In this document: piece by piece, positions 5,863 to 7,803 of the stretch | Position numbering within the stretch: the stretch's first letter is position 1 | Layout of the letters: each line of letters begins with the position of its first letter | Assembly: GCA_031284025.1 (NCBI GenBank) | Contig: JAITAR010000024.1 | Coordinates: 1 to 7,803 of the forward strand | Source: Rickettsiales bacterium | GTDB taxonomy: Bacteria; Pseudomonadota; Alphaproteobacteria; Rickettsiales; UBA1997 | Direction: 5' to 3' | Length of the DNA: 7,803 nt | Program-made: the position numbers and the translations under genes | The notes under the pieces: model-generated | What the model saw: only the letters and a program-made list of their open reading frames with translations | The model's database searches: none | Told to the model about the DNA's origin: nothing

Positions 5863-6429
5863 TTGGTGCATCTGGAACGCCGAACACATAGCTTTTCTCC
5901 ACTTGCCGGCTGGAATGAAGATATGGAGGCCATAGTAAAGTCTTTTCAGATTGATACTTCGCTGGTTGTTGAAATACTGAGGACGGTAGAACTAAACGAT
6001 CTGATATTTGTACTAAACAATAGTATAACTCTCAGAAAAATGAAGCCAAATTTTAAAGAAATGGCAATAATCCTAGAAAAGCTCGACATAAGAAATTTAT
6101 GTGCTACGGCTCTTGGTGACCAAGATAAGTTTGATTTTGAAACCAGAATTTTCATACCCCACGATAATCTAAATGAGGATCTAGCCTGCGGCAGCTCTTC
6201 TCTAGCAATAGCGAGCTATTGGAACAAAAAAATAGATAAAGACAACTTCACTGTTCTTTTCCCCTATCACATGGAGCATCCTGATGGAAAGATTGGCGGA
6301 GTGCAGTTTATAAAAATTCTCGACGACAGAACTATGGTCGGCGGCTACTGTGATAGTATCAGCCAAGATTCCAAAACTGTAAACTATACGGTACAACATA
6401 GTCTGCTGTACAGTAATCTAGCCAACTAG
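5863..6429 (+). CDS. PhzF/DapF-like protein, C-terminal part (188 aa)
   Basis: This part resumes in the same frame after the TAA. Possible restarts are TTG 5863, GTG 5866 or the later ATG 5923; none has a clear Shine-Dalgarno, and the close ATG at 5855 is in another frame. It holds the second half of the fold with the motif EDLACGSSSLAIASYW and ends with GGVQFI, MVGGYC and a TAG stop at 6427-6429. The GG.V.v...V.l.G pattern near the end is typical of the last strands of PhzF proteins. It is best read as the tail of the gene that begins at 5479. Confidence 0.6.
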   Translation: MVHLERRTHSFSPLAGWNEDMEAIVKSFQIDTSLVVEILRTVELNDLIFVLNNSITLRKMKPNFKEMAIILEKLDIRNLCATALGDQDKFDFETRIFIPHDNLNEDLACGSSSLAIASYWNKKIDKDNFTVLFPYHMEHPDGKIGGVQFIKILDDRTMVGGYCDSISQDSKTVNYTVQHSLLYSNLAN

Positions 6430-6474
6430 AGCAGAGCAGCGGCACAACCAGGCCATCAGCAGCAGCATTTTCAT
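6418..6474 (-). CDS. Possible 18-aa hydrophobic peptide downstream of the mutase gene
   Basis: ATG at 6472-6474 begins MKMLLLMAWLCRCSALVG and ends TAG at 6418-6420. It starts 15 bases after the mutase stop, with GGGA a few bases before the ATG, and overlaps the end of the phzF-like gene on the other strand. The stretch is clearly more G+C-rich than its surroundings. The product looks like a short hydrophobic leader or membrane peptide. Its length makes chance likely. Confidence 0.15.
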   Translation of the reverse strand: MKMLLLMAWLCRCSALVG

Positions 6475-6489
6475 CCATTCCCAGTCAAT

Positions 6490-7803
6490 CTATTGATCGA
6501 AATCTATAGTAAAGCCACTTTCCTCCAGCTGTCCTTTTAATTCGGCTTTACAAAGATCGAGTCCTTTTTTGCTGAGAGCCTCACACCTCGTTGTGATCTC
6601 TGGAAGGGTATTTGACGCTCTGGCCAGCCACCAGCCGTCCTCGGTTTCTACTCTCAGGCCATCAATATCTATAAATTTTCTCCTATTCCTTTTCATTCTT
6701 TCAGATATTTCCTCTATGACCTTGAATTTTCTCTGGTCACCGGTTTTAACCCTAATCTCGGCCGTAGAATAGGTCTTCGGGAAAGACTCAACTATGCTAG
6801 ATAATTTAACACTACTCTTCGAAAGAAAATTCATCAATTTTACCGCTGCATAGAGAGCATCGTCATAATTGTGATTATCGCCGTAAAATATGTGGCCACT
6901 AGTTTCCCCAGCAAATTTTATGCCATCCGACTTCATTTTTGCTTTCTGTGTTGAATGTCCAGCCTTCCACATCACGGGGACTCCACCGTGACTAGCTATA
7001 TCATCGTATAGCACCTTGCTAGCCTTAACTTCCGACATAACTTTTTCTCCAGAATTCTCCCTTAGAAATTCTCTAGCCAGCACAGCCAACAATTGGTCTC
7101 CATAGACGAATGTACCTCTGTCATCGATCACGCCTATTCTATCGCCATCTCCATCAAAACCAACGCCAAGATCGTAGCCATTTGCAATAACCCTCTCTCT
7201 CAGCATCTTCAGATTTTTTTCAACGGATGGATCAGGGCTATGATTTGGAAAATTGCCATCTACCGTATCACATATGGTAATATGCTTTCCTGGAAACTTT
7301 GCAACTATGTCCCCAATTATACTAGCTACCACCCCGTTGCCAGCATCCCAGACGATGTTTAGTCCAGACCCAGAGGAATCTAGAGTTTTTAATATGAAAT
7401 CGAAATAGTCGTTCCTAACGTCAAAAAATGATCTAGAGCCGCTACCATTCTCAAAATCTTCAGCCATAGAGTACACGTTTAGCTGTCTGATGTCATCTCC
7501 CCATATTGGGTCGCTATTAGTCAGCATCTTAAAGCCATTATATTCCGAAGGATTATGGGAAGCGGTGACAATGATTCCCGCATCTTTTTTCAGAAACTGT
7601 ATCGCAAAGTACAGCATAGGCGTTGGTGCCAATCCTATATTTATCGTATCTATGCCACATAATTCAAGACCCTCCATCAATTTTTCCGCATAGGACTCAG
7701 ATGTTTGTCTTCCGTCATAGCCGACTACGCATGTTTTTCTATTGAATTTTCTTTTGAGAAGAGTTCCATAACTTCTACCCACATAGTAGGCATCTTCAAT
7801 GCT
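6490..7803 (-). CDS. Phosphomannomutase/phosphoglucomutase (5' end outside window)
   Basis: This alpha-D-phosphohexomutase interconverts hexose 1- and 6-phosphates (mannose and/or glucose) through a phosphoserine, feeding nucleotide sugars to surface polysaccharide synthesis. The frame is open to the right edge, reading SIEDAYYVGRSYGTLL, which matches family N-terminal sequence; the GTG at 7780-7782 is therefore internal. The four signatures appear in order (residues counted from that GTG). They are TASHNP with phosphoserine 75, the metal loop GFDGDGDR (208-215), the sugar loop GETSGH (292-297; Thr replaces the usual Met) and the phosphate-binding RASNTLPE (388-395). HSTQKAKM and NYDDALYAAVKL match the AlgC/ManB bifunctional subgroup. 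Perhaps 20-30 N-terminal residues are missing. It ends TAG at 6490-6492, converging on the phzF-like gene across 60 bp that contain no intrinsic terminator. Which sugar it prefers cannot be read here. Confidence 0.94.
   Translation of the reverse strand, partial: SIEDAYYVGRSYGTLLKRKFNRKTCVVGYDGRQTSESYAEKLMEGLELCGIDTINIGLAPTPMLYFAIQFLKKDAGIIVTASHNPSEYNGFKMLTNSDPIWGDDIRQLNVYSMAEDFENGSGSRSFFDVRNDYFDFILKTLDSSGSGLNIVWDAGNGVVASIIGDIVAKFPGKHITICDTVDGNFPNHSPDPSVEKNLKMLRERVIANGYDLGVGFDGDGDRIGVIDDRGTFVYGDQLLAVLAREFLRENSGEKVMSEVKASKVLYDDIASHGGVPVMWKAGHSTQKAKMKSDGIKFAGETSGHIFYGDNHNYDDALYAAVKLMNFLSKSSVKLSSIVESFPKTYSTAEIRVKTGDQRKFKVIEEISERMKRNRRKFIDIDGLRVETEDGWWLARASNTLPEITTRCEALSKKGLDLCKAELKGQLEESGFTIDFDQ

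Larger units (their letters stand above)
5479..6429 (+). pseudogene. PhzF/DapF-fold isomerase or epimerase, split by one in-frame TAA
   Basis: Codons 1-124 and 126-316 lie in the same frame and together make one protein of about 316 aa, a typical PhzF size. Only the TAA at 5851-5853 divides them. The N-terminal half has the PhzF-like AGNPSSVFIL (21-30); the C-terminal half has RIFIP (223-227) and EDLACGSSSLAIASYW (233-248), aligning with PhzF 'EDPVTGSA...YW'. Two Cys-Gly motifs, MCGSGT (Cys82) and ACGSSS (Cys237), sit where diaminopimelate epimerase and proline racemase carry their catalytic thiols. The PhzF catalytic Glu of 'SET' appears absent (PISCFV, 51-56). The rest of the frame is clean, so the break is recent, a sequence error or read through. 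The substrate is unknown. It is monocistronic and converges on the mutase gene. Confidence 0.7.

Noticed and set aside
7780..7782. GTG as start of the phosphohexomutase.
   Set aside because: The frame continues upstream to the window edge with family-like residues (SIEDAYY), so the true start lies outside.

Overview
This AT-rich window looks like a chromosomal segment of an alphaproteobacterium. The best clues are the gene families. The MerR regulator has the alphaproteobacterial 'VLRFWE...Y.KGYTIKG' form, the Xre regulator has the 'LRRNYLGITQ...TFQQIQKYEKG' form common in that class, and a SecB chaperone is present. Low G+C, short housekeeping versions of genes and one broken gene would suit a host-associated Rickettsiales- or Holosporales-like lineage, but that placement is inference. 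All genes seen are housekeeping or regulatory; I see no mobile element, CRISPR array, rRNA or tRNA.

Layout. (1) 1-824, plus strand: the 3' part of murG (peptidoglycan lipid II synthesis), followed by a possible 47-codon small ORF (811-954) and a MerR-family regulator (958-1386). (2) 1383-3682, minus strand: a tight cluster read as secB, then an unrecognised gene with a degenerate Nudix-like segment, then holB (DNA polymerase III delta'). It ends tail-to-tail with merR, and the two TAG stops share one CTAG. (3) 3683-4044: a 362-bp gap with a perfect 13-bp stem-loop. (4) 4045-5022, minus strand: a xanthine-guanine phosphoribosyltransferase and an Xre-family regulator. (5) 5023-5478: a divergent AT-rich control region with an ATAGGT repeat cluster upstream of the Xre gene and a candidate promoter for the gene on the other side. 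(6) 5479-6429, plus strand: a PhzF/DapF-fold protein interrupted by one in-frame TAA. (7) 6490-7803, minus strand: a phosphomannomutase/phosphoglucomutase running off the right edge.

Functionally, murG and the hexose-phosphate mutase serve cell-envelope synthesis, secB serves export, holB serves replication, the Gpt-like enzyme serves purine salvage, and two small DNA-binding proteins are likely local or global regulators. No single pathway unites the window.

The observations most worth a second look are these: the phzF-like gene with one nonsense codon, two cysteine motifs resembling racemases and no obvious catalytic glutamate; an A_AAA_AAA slippery site immediately before the secB stop, which would fuse SecB to the next protein; strong use of TAG stops with no TAA at any confident gene end; and several unannotated small ORFs. 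I do not see a clear new multi-gene system here.
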